Source of the DNA: Lentzea alba
Lineage (GTDB): Bacteria; Actinomycetota; Actinomycetes; Mycobacteriales; Pseudonocardiaceae
DNA length: 64,000 nt
Assembly: GCF_011067745.1 (NCBI RefSeq)
Contig: NZ_JAAMPJ010000001.1
Coordinates: 978,829-1,042,828 of the forward strand
Reading direction: 5' to 3'
A program made the translations under genes and the position numbers. Below the pieces are notes generated by a model. It saw nothing but the letters and a program-made list of their open reading frames with translations. It made no database searches and was not told the origin of the DNA. Shown piece by piece: positions 46,637-54,975 of this stretch; positions within the stretch are counted from its first letter, which is position 1; each line of letters begins with the position of its first letter.

Positions 46637-47482
46637 ATGACCGAGGACCCGAAGGGCCTGCTCACCGAACTGACCGCCATGCGCAAGCGCGCCCGCGCGG
46701 ACCGGCACGGCTACTGGCTGCCGTTCCTGCTGTTCGGGTTGATCACGCTCGGCGCGACACCGTTCTACGGCCCGAGGCTGTGCGTGGACAGCGGGCAGGA
46801 CCCGGAGCTCGTGGAGCCACGGGTGTGCTCGTGGACCTCGGCTGACCTGCCGTGGCTCTACCACTGGCTGCACCCCACGGGCCAGATGGAGGGCCCGGTG
46901 TTCGGCCTCCACCAACCGTCCATCGCCCCCGACCTCTACTGGATCGTCGCGCTGCTGTGCGGCTACCTCGCGGTCGTCTGGTGGTACCGGTGGCGTGCGG
47001 CGCAGGTCGGCGTGGAGACGCCGACCAGGCTCTACGCGCAGGTCACGATCTTCATGCTGGTGCTGCCGCTGATCGGGGTCCCGGTGCTGAGCGAGCTGAT
47101 CTTCGGCCGGCTCGGTTGGCAGATCGCGCTGCCGATCACCGTGGTGCTGATCGTGGCGGCGACGTGGCGCGTGCGCAGTGTTCGTTTCACGCTCGCGGTG
47201 CTCGCACTGTTCGCTCTCGCGCACTTCGCCACGATCTACCCGTACGGCCCCCTGTTCGTCCTGGCCGCAGGCCTGATCGGACTCGCCTACCTGGAACGCA
47301 GCGCGGTGTGCACGATCACCGTGGTGATCTTCACCGCCACCGTGCTGTTCGTGAACGAGGCCGGGCGGTTCGGCTTCTACTGGCCGTACCCGGTGGAAAA
47401 CTTCGCGAGCACCGCCCTGCCCGCGTTCGTCCTCCTCGTCGGAGGGATCATCGGTTCCGTGCGACGAGAGATGGCTCGATGA
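46637..47482 (+). CDS. Polytopic membrane protein of unknown function
   Basis: 281 aa with ATG at 46637. A short N-terminal cytosolic helix (LLTELTAMRKRARADRHG) is followed by about seven membrane helices. A first outside loop of about 65 residues has two Cys and several Trp (CSWTSADLPWLYHWLHP). Stop overlaps the start of the small winged-helix regulator (ATGA). This membrane protein plus wHTH arrangement is common in actinobacteria, but the transported or sensed molecule is unknown. Confidence 0.75.
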   Translation: MTEDPKGLLTELTAMRKRARADRHGYWLPFLLFGLITLGATPFYGPRLCVDSGQDPELVEPRVCSWTSADLPWLYHWLHPTGQMEGPVFGLHQPSIAPDLYWIVALLCGYLAVVWWYRWRAAQVGVETPTRLYAQVTIFMLVLPLIGVPVLSELIFGRLGWQIALPITVVLIVAATWRVRSVRFTLAVLALFALAHFATIYPYGPLFVLAAGLIGLAYLERSAVCTITVVIFTATVLFVNEAGRFGFYWPYPVENFASTALPAFVLLVGGIIGSVRREMAR

Positions 47483-47787
47483 GCGAGAACCCCACCGCGG
47501 GGCTGGACGACACGGTCCACCAGCGACATCGGCTCGGCGTGCTCACCATCGCGGCCGAGGCGAAACGAGTGGAGTTCTCGTACCTGAAGTCGGCGCTGGA
47601 ACTGACCGCGGGCAACCTGTCGCGGCACATCACCGTGCTGGAGCAGGCGGGCCTCGTCGAGGTGGAGAAGGGCTACGAGGGCAAACGTCCCAAGACGTGG
47701 CTGCACATCACCGACGCCGGCCGCACTGCTCTCGCCGCGGAGATGGCCGCGCTGCGGGCGCTGCTCGACCGGCACGACAGCCGCTAG
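47479..47787 (+). CDS. Winged-helix transcriptional regulator (HTH_34/MarR-like)
   Basis: 102 aa. A single winged helix: HRLGVLTIAAEAKRVEFSYLK, LTAGNLSRHITVLEQAGLVEV (recognition helix), then KTWLHITDAGRTAL (wing). Small dimeric regulators of this type bind palindromes, and the 29-bp palindrome before the operon is the natural site, so autoregulation is likely. Overlaps the next convergent gene by 4 bp. Confidence 0.87.
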   Translation: MSENPTAGLDDTVHQRHRLGVLTIAAEAKRVEFSYLKSALELTAGNLSRHITVLEQAGLVEVEKGYEGKRPKTWLHITDAGRTALAAEMAALRALLDRHDSR

Positions 47788-48188
47788 AACTGCCTGCGGT
47801 AGACGGAAACGTCGTCCCGCCAGACTCCGAACTGGTCAGGTGCCGATTGGACGATCGTCATCTCGTTGAGGTTGCCGAGGATCCGCCACGCCCGCGCGAC
47901 CGCCTGCGCACCCGCGTAGGCGATCGTGCAGAACCGCCGCGGCTCGACGACCGTCCGCACGCGATCGACCTTGCCGACGGCCATCGGCGTGTCCTGCCAC
48001 AGGTCCAATGTGTACCCGGTGCGAATGGGATCACCGGATCCCAGCACGCCTTCGATGCTGACGACGAGCCGGTCACCGTCGAGGCGCAGGTCGTAGTGAC
48101 CGCTGCGGGGAGGGGTGCCGCCGGTGTACGCGGAACGCGCCGGATCGAGCACCCAATGCCCGAGAAACGGCACGAGGTCGTCACTCAT
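47784..48188 (-). CDS. Hypothetical beta-rich protein, lipocalin-like
   Basis: 134 aa, ATG at 48188. Begins LVPFLGHWVLDPARSAY and has repeated short strands (GHYDLRLDGDRLVVSIEG). The FLGxW...D opening resembles lipocalin/DUF-type small-molecule binding barrels. No signal peptide. Function not recognised. Confidence 0.6.
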   Translation of the reverse strand: MSDDLVPFLGHWVLDPARSAYTGGTPPRSGHYDLRLDGDRLVVSIEGVLGSGDPIRTGYTLDLWQDTPMAVGKVDRVRTVVEPRRFCTIAYAGAQAVARAWRILGNLNEMTIVQSAPDQFGVWRDDVSVYRRQF

Positions 48189-48259
48189 GTGTGTCTCCTT
48201 CGCGGAACCTGCGCCACTGGCGGATTGTCCGGCGCATCGAGGTGGGCGACCATCACCCG

Positions 48260-48910
48260 ATGAGTTATGAGACGGGCGTTCGGTGGAAGTGGATACCGTT
48301 CGTCGTGCTCGCGTTCGTCCTGCTGAGCTGGCTCGTGTTCGAGGCGCTCGACCTCATCGACTTCGAGGGAGTGGTGACGTGGGTGCGGGGCATCGACCCG
48401 TGGTGGGCGGCAGTGGCGATCTTCGCCCTGCTCGTGGTGGACGTGCTGCTGCCCGTGCCGTCCACTCCGCTCATCGTGCTGGCGGGAACGGCACTCGGCC
48501 TGCCCCTCGGGCTGGCACTCGCGGTCGTCGGATCCCTGGGTTCCTCTGCCGCAGGGTACGCCCTGGGGCGGTACGCGGGCCCGTGGTTGGTGCGACGCGT
48601 CGTGACCATCGAGGAGCTGACGGAAATGCGGCGGTGGGGGCGCCAGTTCGGCCCCTGGTTCTTCGGGGTCGCGCGCGGAATTCCGATGATGGCGGAGACG
48701 GTGTCGGTGTCCGCCGGCGTGTCCAGGGTGTCGTTCCGGACCTTCATGTTGTTCACGCTCGCCGGAACCGTGCCGATTTGCGGCGCCTACGTGTTCGCGG
48801 GGTCGCAGGCGGAGACCGTCGAGCAGATCGTGATGATCAGCGCGGTCGGTTTTCTGCTGACCGTAGGGCTGTTCTACCTGCTGCGCCGGCTCGTGAAGAC
48901 GGCGCCGTAG
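48260..48910 (+). CDS. VTT/DedA-like membrane protein
   Basis: 216 aa with ATG at 48260. About five membrane segments. Core VTT pattern: LLPVPSTPLIVLAGTALG, GSLGSSAAGYALGRYAG and FGVARGIPMMAETVSVSAGVSRVSF (given as FGVARGIPMM and SAGVSRVSFRTF). Members are implicated in lipid scrambling or undecaprenyl phosphate recycling at the membrane. Confidence 0.82.
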   Translation: MSYETGVRWKWIPFVVLAFVLLSWLVFEALDLIDFEGVVTWVRGIDPWWAAVAIFALLVVDVLLPVPSTPLIVLAGTALGLPLGLALAVVGSLGSSAAGYALGRYAGPWLVRRVVTIEELTEMRRWGRQFGPWFFGVARGIPMMAETVSVSAGVSRVSFRTFMLFTLAGTVPICGAYVFAGSQAETVEQIVMISAVGFLLTVGLFYLLRRLVKTAP

Positions 48911-48965
48911 AAAAAACGCCGCAACCGATCGCGGTTGACACGCTGTCCGTGACGATCGGGGGAAG

Positions 48966-49664
48966 TCACGGCTGAACGAACGCCTCTGGAGTTGAGCTCA
49001 GCCATGTTTCTCGATATCTCCGGCTTTGTCGCGCGCGAACTGGTGCGACTTTAGGGTTGTTGAGGTGCTGGTAGTTGGCCGTCAACGAATGGCAGTTGGG
49101 GCAAAGCAATCGCACCTCGTGCGGTTTGTTTCTTTCACGGTCGCCTGTGACGTGGTCGACATGTAGTGGAACTCGTCCGCTAACCGGGTTGATCTCGGCC
49201 CACCCGCATTCCTCGCAGCGCTGTCCGCGAAGGAGCACGAGGGCTTGCCGCACTCGGTCGTCGGGCTTCCCGTTCTCAGTCGTCCCTGAGACCTGGCCCG
49301 AGGTCCACGCTGCAATCCACCTTGCGAACGATCCTGTACGTTCGTACCGGTCTTCGTTGAAACATGCCCATGAGCAGTATGGCCCTCCGCGACGGCGCCC
49401 GACCCGCTCGCGTGAACCACATCGGCGGCATGGGTCGGGCTGACGACGGCGCATCGCGTCTGAACACGATCGGCTACACGTTTTCGCACCGCGCATGACG
49501 GCGCCGACGCCACACTGAGGGCACGTTGGTTGCGGCTTGCGTAGCCGTGCCGATCGCTGAGCCTGGGTACCACGGAGGTGACAGGCATTGCCACAGAAGC
49601 GCGGGTTACGCGTAGTTGTCCCACAGTGTTCGCATGGATGGGGATCGACACGCGGAGCAGGCAA
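48966..49664 (-). CDS. Zinc-ribbon HNH endonuclease
   Basis: 232 aa from a TTG at 49664 preceded by an SD-like aagggtgag; no ATG gives the conserved N-terminus. The N-terminal half contains at least four CxxC or C-x3-C knuckles (PCEHCG, TCPQCG, PCRRCG and paired C residues). The C-terminal HNH motif reads HVDHVTGDRERN with LLCPNCHSL. HNH nucleases of this form occur in phages, restriction loci and as orphan mobile genes. It borders a decayed patch (49.7-50.2 kb), consistent with accessory origin. Confidence 0.85.
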   Translation of the reverse strand: MPAPRVDPHPCEHCGTTTRNPRFCGNACHLRGTQAQRSARLRKPQPTCPQCGVGAVMRGAKTCSRSCSDAMRRRQPDPCRRCGSRERVGRRRGGPYCSWACFNEDRYERTGSFARWIAAWTSGQVSGTTENGKPDDRVRQALVLLRGQRCEECGWAEINPVSGRVPLHVDHVTGDRERNKPHEVRLLCPNCHSLTANYQHLNNPKVAPVRARQSRRYRETWLSSTPEAFVQP

Positions 49665-49724
49665 GACTCACCCTTCGACGGAACGGGAGCGAACAGCCCC
49701 ACACGTGGCCCGAGGTCATGACGG

Positions 49725-49850
49725 TGAAGACTACGAGGAGTCTTAGACCGCTAGTCCATTCCGGCATGGACTCCAGGAGCTGGATTCGAACCTGCGTCCC
49801 CTTCAGCAGAAGACGTAACCCTGGCCCGCGTACGTGTGAGGTTACGCGCT
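49725..49850 (-). ncRNA. Candidate tRNA-mimic/Y-RNA-like structured RNA
   Basis: On the minus strand, 49795-49779 reads as a T-arm (GCAGG-TTCGAAT-CCAGC, one A-A mismatch). Next to it 49796-49814 forms a GTC-TTC...GAA...GAC hairpin. Both are enclosed by a CCAGG/CCTGG stem (49773-49777 with 49820-49824). Flanking hairpins are AGTCCAT/ATGGACT (49753-49772), AAGACT/AGTCTT with an outer CGGT/ACCG (49725-49750), and CGTAACC/GGTTACG (49814-49846). No full tRNA cloverleaf forms. Bacterial YrlA RNAs carry such a tRNA-like module and partner Ro60, whose broken gene lies adjacent. A decayed tRNA or att remnant is the alternative. Confidence 0.4.
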
Positions 49851-50163
49851 CCCGAGGTCGAGATTTCCGACAGCCTGATCCACGCAGTCGACAAGTTCCG
49901 GTAGCGGATCGGTGAGGCCGGACACGGCACTGACACCACCGGGACGCTGCAGCGGACCTACCGGGCCCACGACCGCGTGTTCATCATCTCGGACATGCAG
50001 ACGATCGCCGCGCGCGGTGGCGTCTCGGACGTGGCGCACCGATCTATGGCTTCAACCTGGGCGGGTACCAGAAGGCCGCGTACGCAACCGGCACGAGTTC
50101 GGTGGCTTGACGGACGCAACGTTCAAGCTGATCCAGCTACTCGAAACCAGCCCTTCATCCCAA
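49851..50163 (+). pseudogene. Decayed TROVE/Ro60-family gene, C-terminal vWA fragment
   Basis: Joined across three lesions, the translation reads SLIHAVDKFR, a stop, then GTDTTGTLQRTYRAHDRVF, FIISDMQTIAARGGVSD, a frame change at about 50040 to IYGFNLGGYQKAAYATG, and another at about 50095 to NRHEFGGLTDATFKLIQLLE. This order matches the von Willebrand A half of bacterial Ro60/Rsr proteins, which bind Y RNAs. Everything N-terminal to the vWA half, including the RNA-binding HEAT ring, is absent. Clearly non-functional. Confidence 0.7.
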
Positions 50164-50167
50164 ACCA

Positions 50168-50182
50168 CTAACTATCAGTTAG
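50168..50182. promoter_or_regulatory. HxlR-type operator
   Basis: CTAACT-ATC-AGTTAG, perfect 6-bp arms, 9 bp upstream of the hxlR-family start. Probable autoregulatory site overlapping the promoter. Confidence 0.65.
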
Positions 50183-50191
50183 CATGCTGGT

Positions 50192-50545
50192 GTGGAGTTC
50201 AACGTGTTCGCGAAGGCGTGCCCGTCACGTCCCACGCTGGAGCACGTCACCGGCAGGTGGGGCAGCCTGACGATGAGCGCGCTGCTCGACGGCCCCCTGC
50301 GCTTCAACGAACTGCGCCGCCGGGTCGACGGGGTCAGCGAGAAGATGCTGTCCCAGACCCTGCACGCGCTGGAGCGCGACGGGCTCGTGCACCGCGACGC
50401 GCAGCCGACGAACCCGCCGCGCGTCGACTACAGCCTCACGCCGCTCGGCCGGGAGACGGCCGAGCGGGTGCTCGCGCTGATCCTGCTCCTGGAGGAGCGG
50501 ATGCCCGAGGTGCTCGAGGCCCAGCGGGCGTACGACGCCCGCTGA
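50192..50545 (+). CDS. HxlR-family winged-helix regulator
   Basis: 117 aa, GTG at 50192. Classic HxlR pattern: [15 protein letters not shown] with an N-terminal Cys, [18 protein letters not shown], then [27 protein letters not shown] (given as [10 protein letters not shown] and VDYSLTPLG). Members sense redox or electrophiles through that Cys and usually control a divergent oxidoreductase. No such gene remains here; the divergent side holds only the decayed TROVE patch. Confidence 0.88.
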   Translation: MEFNVFAKACPSRPTLEHVTGRWGSLTMSALLDGPLRFNELRRRVDGVSEKMLSQTLHALERDGLVHRDAQPTNPPRVDYSLTPLGRETAERVLALILLLEERMPEVLEAQRAYDAR

Positions 50546-50546
50546 A

Positions 50547-51911
50547 TCAGCACTCGATCACGTTCACGGCGAGGCCGCCGCGCGCGGTTTCCTTGTACTT
50601 CACCGACATGTCCTTGCCGGTGTCCCGCATGGTCTTGATGACCTTGTCGAGCGACACGAAGTGCGAACCGTCGCCGCGCAACGCCATGCGCACCGCGGTG
50701 ATGGCCTTGATCGACGCGACGGCGTTGCGTTCGATGCACGGGATCTGCACCAGGCCGCCGATCGGGTCGCAGGTCAGACCCAGGTTGTGCTCCATGGCGA
50801 TCTCGGCCGCGTTCTCGACCTGTTCCGGGGTGCCGCCGAGGACCTCGGCGAGGCCGCCGGCCGCCATCGAGCAGGCTGAGCCGACCTCGCCCTGGCAGCC
50901 GACCTCGGCGCCCGAGATCGAGGCGTTCTCCTTGAACAGCACGCCGATCGCGCCCGCCGTCAGCAGGAAGCGGACCACGCCGTCGTCGTTCGCTCCGGGG
51001 ACGAACTTCGTGTAGTAGTGCAGGACCGCGGGCACGATGCCGGCCGCACCGTTGGTCGGTGCGGTGACGACCCGGCCGCCTGCCGCGTTCTCCTCGTTGA
51101 CCGCCAACGCGAAGAGCGTGACCCAGTCCATGACGCGCAGCGGGTCGGTGACGAAGTGCTCGCCCTCCAGCCGTTTGCGCATTTCGGCGGCGCGGCGGCG
51201 GACCTTGAGGCCGCCGGGCAGGATGCCGTGCTCGGTGCAGCCGCGTTCGACGCACTCCTGCATGACGTGCCAGATGTGCAGAAGTCCTTGGCGCACCTCG
51301 TCTTCGCTTCGCCACGACAGCTCGTTGGCCATCATGATCTCGCTGATCGACATGCCGGTCTCCCGGCAGCGCGCGAGGAGCTGGTCGCCGGTCAGGAACG
51401 GGTGCGGCAACGGTGTGCTGTCCGGCTTGATCCGGTCGGTGCCCGACGCGTTCTCGTCGACGACGAACCCGCCGCCGATCGAGTAGTAGACGGCGTGCTC
51501 GACCGACTCGTCACCCTTGTACGCCTCGAAGCTCATTCCGTTGGGGTGCAACGGGAGCGACTTGCGGCGGTGCATGACGAGGTCGCGGTCGTGCACGAAA
51601 CCGATCTCGTGCGCGCCGCCGAGCTTGAGCCGTCCGGTCGTGACGATCTCCTCGACCCGGCCGGCCGCGATCGCGGGGTCGACTTCTTCTGGGAGGTTGC
51701 CTTCGAGGCCGAGGAACACGGCTTTCGGGCTGCCGTGGCCGTGGCCGGTCGCGCCGAGCGAGCCGAACAGCTCGACGTGCACGCGGTCCACTTCGGACAC
51801 TCGCGCGCCGAGTTTCTCGACGAACATCGCCGCGGCGCGCATCGGGCCGACCGTGTGGGAGCTGGACGGTCCGATGCCGACGGAGAACAGGTCGAAAACG
51901 CTGATCGCCAC
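50547..51911 (-). CDS. sdaA: L-serine ammonia-lyase (iron-sulfur)
   Basis: 454 aa, GTG at 51911. Single-chain enzyme joining the beta and alpha domains: [28 protein letters not shown], then [10 protein letters not shown] and the 4Fe-4S cysteines in [19 protein letters not shown] and IPCIERN. Converts L-serine to pyruvate and ammonia. It lies 29 bp downstream of gcvH in the same operon under the glycine riboswitch, so excess glycine would be drained through serine to pyruvate. Confidence 0.95.
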   Translation of the reverse strand: MAISVFDLFSVGIGPSSSHTVGPMRAAAMFVEKLGARVSEVDRVHVELFGSLGATGHGHGSPKAVFLGLEGNLPEEVDPAIAAGRVEEIVTTGRLKLGGAHEIGFVHDRDLVMHRRKSLPLHPNGMSFEAYKGDESVEHAVYYSIGGGFVVDENASGTDRIKPDSTPLPHPFLTGDQLLARCRETGMSISEIMMANELSWRSEDEVRQGLLHIWHVMQECVERGCTEHGILPGGLKVRRRAAEMRKRLEGEHFVTDPLRVMDWVTLFALAVNEENAAGGRVVTAPTNGAAGIVPAVLHYYTKFVPGANDDGVVRFLLTAGAIGVLFKENASISGAEVGCQGEVGSACSMAAGGLAEVLGGTPEQVENAAEIAMEHNLGLTCDPIGGLVQIPCIERNAVASIKAITAVRMALRGDGSHFVSLDKVIKTMRDTGKDMSVKYKETARGGLAVNVIEC

Positions 51912-51940
51912 TGATCAGTCCTTCGTGGTGGAGGGAGCGG

Positions 51941-52324
51941 TCAGTCGGATTTGGTGAGTTCGGCGTACTTGGCCGCCGTGAGCAGGTTCTCCGCCGAGTC
52001 GACGCGAACCTTGAACAGCCAGCCGGCGCCGTACGGGTCGTTGTTCACGATCGCCGGGTCGTCGACGACAGCGCTGTTGACCTCGATCACCTCACCGGTG
52101 ACGGGCGAGAACAGGTCGCTGACGGACTTGGTGGACTCCAGCTCGCCGCACACGGTGTTGGTGACGACCTTGGCGCCGACCTCGGGCAGCTGGACGAAGA
52201 CGATGTCGCCGAGGGCGTCGGCGGCGAACTCGGTGATTCCGCAGGTCAGCGGGTCCTGAGTGCCCGGCGTCCAGTCGACCCACTCGTGCTCGACGGTGTA
52301 GAGCAGGTTCTCGGGGAACTCCAC
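51941..52324 (-). CDS. gcvH: Glycine cleavage system H protein
   Basis: 127 aa, GTG at 52324 with a GAGGAG SD. The lipoyl site lies in GELESTKSVSDLFSPVTGE (Lys of ESTKS). The N-terminus shows YTVEHEWV and ITEFAADALGDIVFVQLP. Carrier of the aminomethyl group in glycine cleavage. gcvT, gcvP and glyA are not in the window, so the rest of the system is elsewhere. Confidence 0.96.
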   Translation of the reverse strand: MEFPENLLYTVEHEWVDWTPGTQDPLTCGITEFAADALGDIVFVQLPEVGAKVVTNTVCGELESTKSVSDLFSPVTGEVIEVNSAVVDDPAIVNNDPYGAGWLFKVRVDSAENLLTAAKYAELTKSD

Positions 52325-52377
52325 GGCGACTCCTCTGGCTGTGACGGGTCAGGACAACTAGCGCCCCCTCCGCCGTG

Positions 52378-52475
52378 CAGAGTTGCCTACCCCGAGTGGT
52401 CTTGCTGCCTGAGAGTGTGCGGGAGCTTGCCCCTTCGGCGCCCCGACCGGTTCGTCGAGGTCTCTCCCACTCGGG
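52378..52475 (-). promoter_or_regulatory. Glycine riboswitch upstream of gcvH-sdaA
   Basis: Read on the minus strand: GGGAGAGACC (52468-52459), then GGCGCCGAAGGGGCAA, CTCTCAGGCA (52415-52406), CCACTCGGGG and GTAGGCAACT. These are the conserved blocks of a glycine aptamer, about 55 nt before gcvH. One aptamer is evident; I see no clear second copy. Confidence 0.88.
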
Positions 52476-52615
52476 TTCTGGCGCTGACGCGCCGCGGCCG
52501 GTCTTCAGTTCTCGGCCTCGAACGCTATGTGCGGCCACCGCCAAGTGTCAACGCGAGATGGTTGACAACGGCGAGAGCGCTGCCAGGGTGAGTTCAGGCA
52601 GACATCGGAGGTCTC

Positions 52616-54859
52616 ATGCGGAAACCGTTCATCGTCGCCTTGCTCGTCTCGTTGGTGCTCACCCCTGTGCCCGCCGCGTCCGCGGCGGAGGCACCAGCTC
52701 CGGTCACCGTCCCCCTCACCCACCTCTTCGACAACGACGGCATCGACACCGCGTCGGACCGGACCGGCAACTTCGACGGTTCCGGCTACGCGTTCCCGGC
52801 GGAAGCATTGCCGTCCGGGAAGGTCACAGCTGATGGCGTGCCGTACCTGTTCCCGGGAAACACCTCGGCCAAGAACAACAACGCCGTCGCTCTCGGACAG
52901 CGGATCGAGCTTCCCCGCGGCCGCTACCTGACCGCGCACTTCCTCGTGGCGTCCTCGTACGGTGTGGCCGGCGGCACCGCGACCGTGCACTACGCGGACG
53001 GATCGACGACGACCGCGTCGATCAGCGGCCCTGACTGGTACTCAGGAAGTGGTCCGATCTCCGCGCCCTTCCGGTACTCCCCCGGCGGCACCGACCAGCA
53101 CCCCGTGTCCATCGGCACGGCCCAGGTGTGGGCGGATCCCTCGAAGGACGCCGTCGGCATCACGCTGCCGGTCACGAACCCGGCGGTGGCGGACAAGTCC
53201 TCGCTGCACGTGTTCGCGCTGTCGTTGCAGCCGGCCGGCAAGGGCGCGGTGCTCGCCGTGCGGTCCGCGCGCAGCACTCCCAAGCTGCCGCGGCTGGGCG
53301 GGCAGACGATCGAGGCCACCGTCGTGAACCTCGGTGACCAGTGGGTCTCGAACATCTCGGTGCGCGCCGAGGGGCTCGGTGTGGTGACGCTGCAACCGGC
53401 GGCGGTGAAGCGGCTCGCGCCCGGTGAGGAGGCGCGGGTGCGGATCGGGATCCACGCTTACCGGACGGGCACGTTCGACGGGAAGGTCATCGCGACCTCC
53501 GGGCGCGTCTCCGCCGCGCAGTCCGCCAAGTTCACGCTGGGTGTGGCGGACTACCAGGCGACGGACGCGTCGTTGGGCACGCACGAGTCGCCGTACTGGT
53601 TCGACGACGCCAAGTTCGGCATCTTCATCCACTGGGGGATCTACTCGGTGCCCGCGTGGTCGCCGCCGGGTGAGCAGTACGCGGAGTGGTACTGGCAGTG
53701 GATGCAAGACCCTTCGAACGCAGTCAATCCGTACCACGCGGCGACGTTCGGGAAGGACTTCTCCTACGACCAGTTCATCCCGCAGTTCACGGCCTCGCGC
53801 TTCGACCCGCGGGAGTGGGTGCGGTTGTTCGAGGCGGCGGGCGCGAAGTACTACGTGCTGACCTCGAAGCACCACGAGGGTTTCGCGCTGTGGGACTCGA
53901 AGGTGTCCGGCCGCGACTCCGTTGATCTCGGGCCGCGCCGCGACCTGGTGAAGGAGCTGTTCGACGCGTCGCGGAAGTACACGCCGGGCCTCAAGAACGG
54001 CCTCTACTTCTCGATGCCCGAGTGGTTCAACCCGGACAACCCGTGGTCGGGCCACGGACCGCGCAACCCCTACACGGGTGCCGCCGAGCCCTACACCGGC
54101 TACCAGGCCGGACGTGACTTCGTCCGTGACTACCAGGCGCCGCAGATGACCGAGCTCGTGGACGGGTACGACCCGGACGTCATCTGGTGCGACATCGGCG
54201 GTGCGAACGACTCGCGACGGGTGCTGGCCGACTACTTCAACAAGGCCAAGAACCGGGCCGTGCCCAAGGACGTGACCGTCGACGACAGGTGCGGCATCCC
54301 GACCCACGACTACACGACGCCGGAGTACGCGACGTACCCGAACACCGTGGTGAAGAAGTGGGAGGCCTCGCGCGGCCTCGACCCGCGCTCGTACGGGTGG
54401 AACCGGGCGACGCCGGACTCGATGTACATGACCGCCGACGAGGTGATCGACACGGTGGTCGACACGACGTCCAAGAACGGCAACTTCCTGCTCGACATCG
54501 GCCCGCGGGCGGACGGCTCGATCCCGGAGATCATGCAGCAGCGCCTGCGCGAGACGGGTGACTGGCTGCGGACGAACGGCGAGTCGATCTACGGCACGAC
54601 GTACTGGTCGCGGATGGCCCAGCTGGGTTCGCTGCGGTTCACGGTCAAGCAGAACGAGGCGTTCTACATCACCTCGTTGGTCCAACCGGGGTCACAGCTC
54701 GTGGTCGACGCTCCGGTGCCGCTGCGGGATGGTGACCGCATCACGCTGCTGGGGCACGACAAGCCGCTGAAATGGACCCGATCGGGTGGAAAACTGGTGG
54801 TAGACGTGCCTGCGGGCGTCGGCCAGCACGCATGGGTGTTCAAAGTGGCTTTGTCCTGA
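52616..54859 (+). CDS. Secreted alpha-L-fucosidase (GH29)
   Basis: 747 aa with ATG at 52616. Signal peptide about 1-23 (VPAASAAEA). Residues about 30-310 hold beta-sandwich/Ig-like accessory domains (NEW3-like VVNLGDQWVSN). The GH29 barrel follows: FGIFIHWGIYSVPAW, YYVLTSKHHEGFALWDS and DVIWCDIGG with the nucleophile Asp, then NFLLDIGPRADGSI. Retaining hydrolysis of terminal fucose outside the cell. It may cooperate with the GH95-like enzyme at 42327, though they are 8 kb apart. Confidence 0.92.
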   Translation: MRKPFIVALLVSLVLTPVPAASAAEAPAPVTVPLTHLFDNDGIDTASDRTGNFDGSGYAFPAEALPSGKVTADGVPYLFPGNTSAKNNNAVALGQRIELPRGRYLTAHFLVASSYGVAGGTATVHYADGSTTTASISGPDWYSGSGPISAPFRYSPGGTDQHPVSIGTAQVWADPSKDAVGITLPVTNPAVADKSSLHVFALSLQPAGKGAVLAVRSARSTPKLPRLGGQTIEATVVNLGDQWVSNISVRAEGLGVVTLQPAAVKRLAPGEEARVRIGIHAYRTGTFDGKVIATSGRVSAAQSAKFTLGVADYQATDASLGTHESPYWFDDAKFGIFIHWGIYSVPAWSPPGEQYAEWYWQWMQDPSNAVNPYHAATFGKDFSYDQFIPQFTASRFDPREWVRLFEAAGAKYYVLTSKHHEGFALWDSKVSGRDSVDLGPRRDLVKELFDASRKYTPGLKNGLYFSMPEWFNPDNPWSGHGPRNPYTGAAEPYTGYQAGRDFVRDYQAPQMTELVDGYDPDVIWCDIGGANDSRRVLADYFNKAKNRAVPKDVTVDDRCGIPTHDYTTPEYATYPNTVVKKWEASRGLDPRSYGWNRATPDSMYMTADEVIDTVVDTTSKNGNFLLDIGPRADGSIPEIMQQRLRETGDWLRTNGESIYGTTYWSRMAQLGSLRFTVKQNEAFYITSLVQPGSQLVVDAPVPLRDGDRITLLGHDKPLKWTRSGGKLVVDVPAGVGQHAWVFKVALS

Positions 54860-54886
54860 ATGAACAACCACACAGTTACCGGATAG

Positions 54887-54975
54887 TGCGATCCGCACGG
54901 TGACATGACCTTCCGGCTGCCCCACATTGTGAGACAGAGGCAAGCCCGAACGGAGGAGTCATCGTGCGGATCGCA
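54887..54975 (+). promoter_or_regulatory. Long-range inverted repeat masking the ald start codon
   Basis: TGCGATCCGCAC (54887-54898) is the exact complement of GTGCGGATCGCA (54964-54975). The latter comprises the GTG start and first codons of ald, with 65 nt between. Pairing would hide the start codon, while the SD (ggagg) lies in the loop. Possible leader switch; no regulator is known here. Confidence 0.5.

Noticed and set aside
49760..49830. Ordinary tRNA gene
   Set aside because: Only the T-arm is tRNA-like. No 7-bp acceptor stem, D-arm or 5-bp/7-nt anticodon arm can be built in register, and the T-stem has a mismatch.
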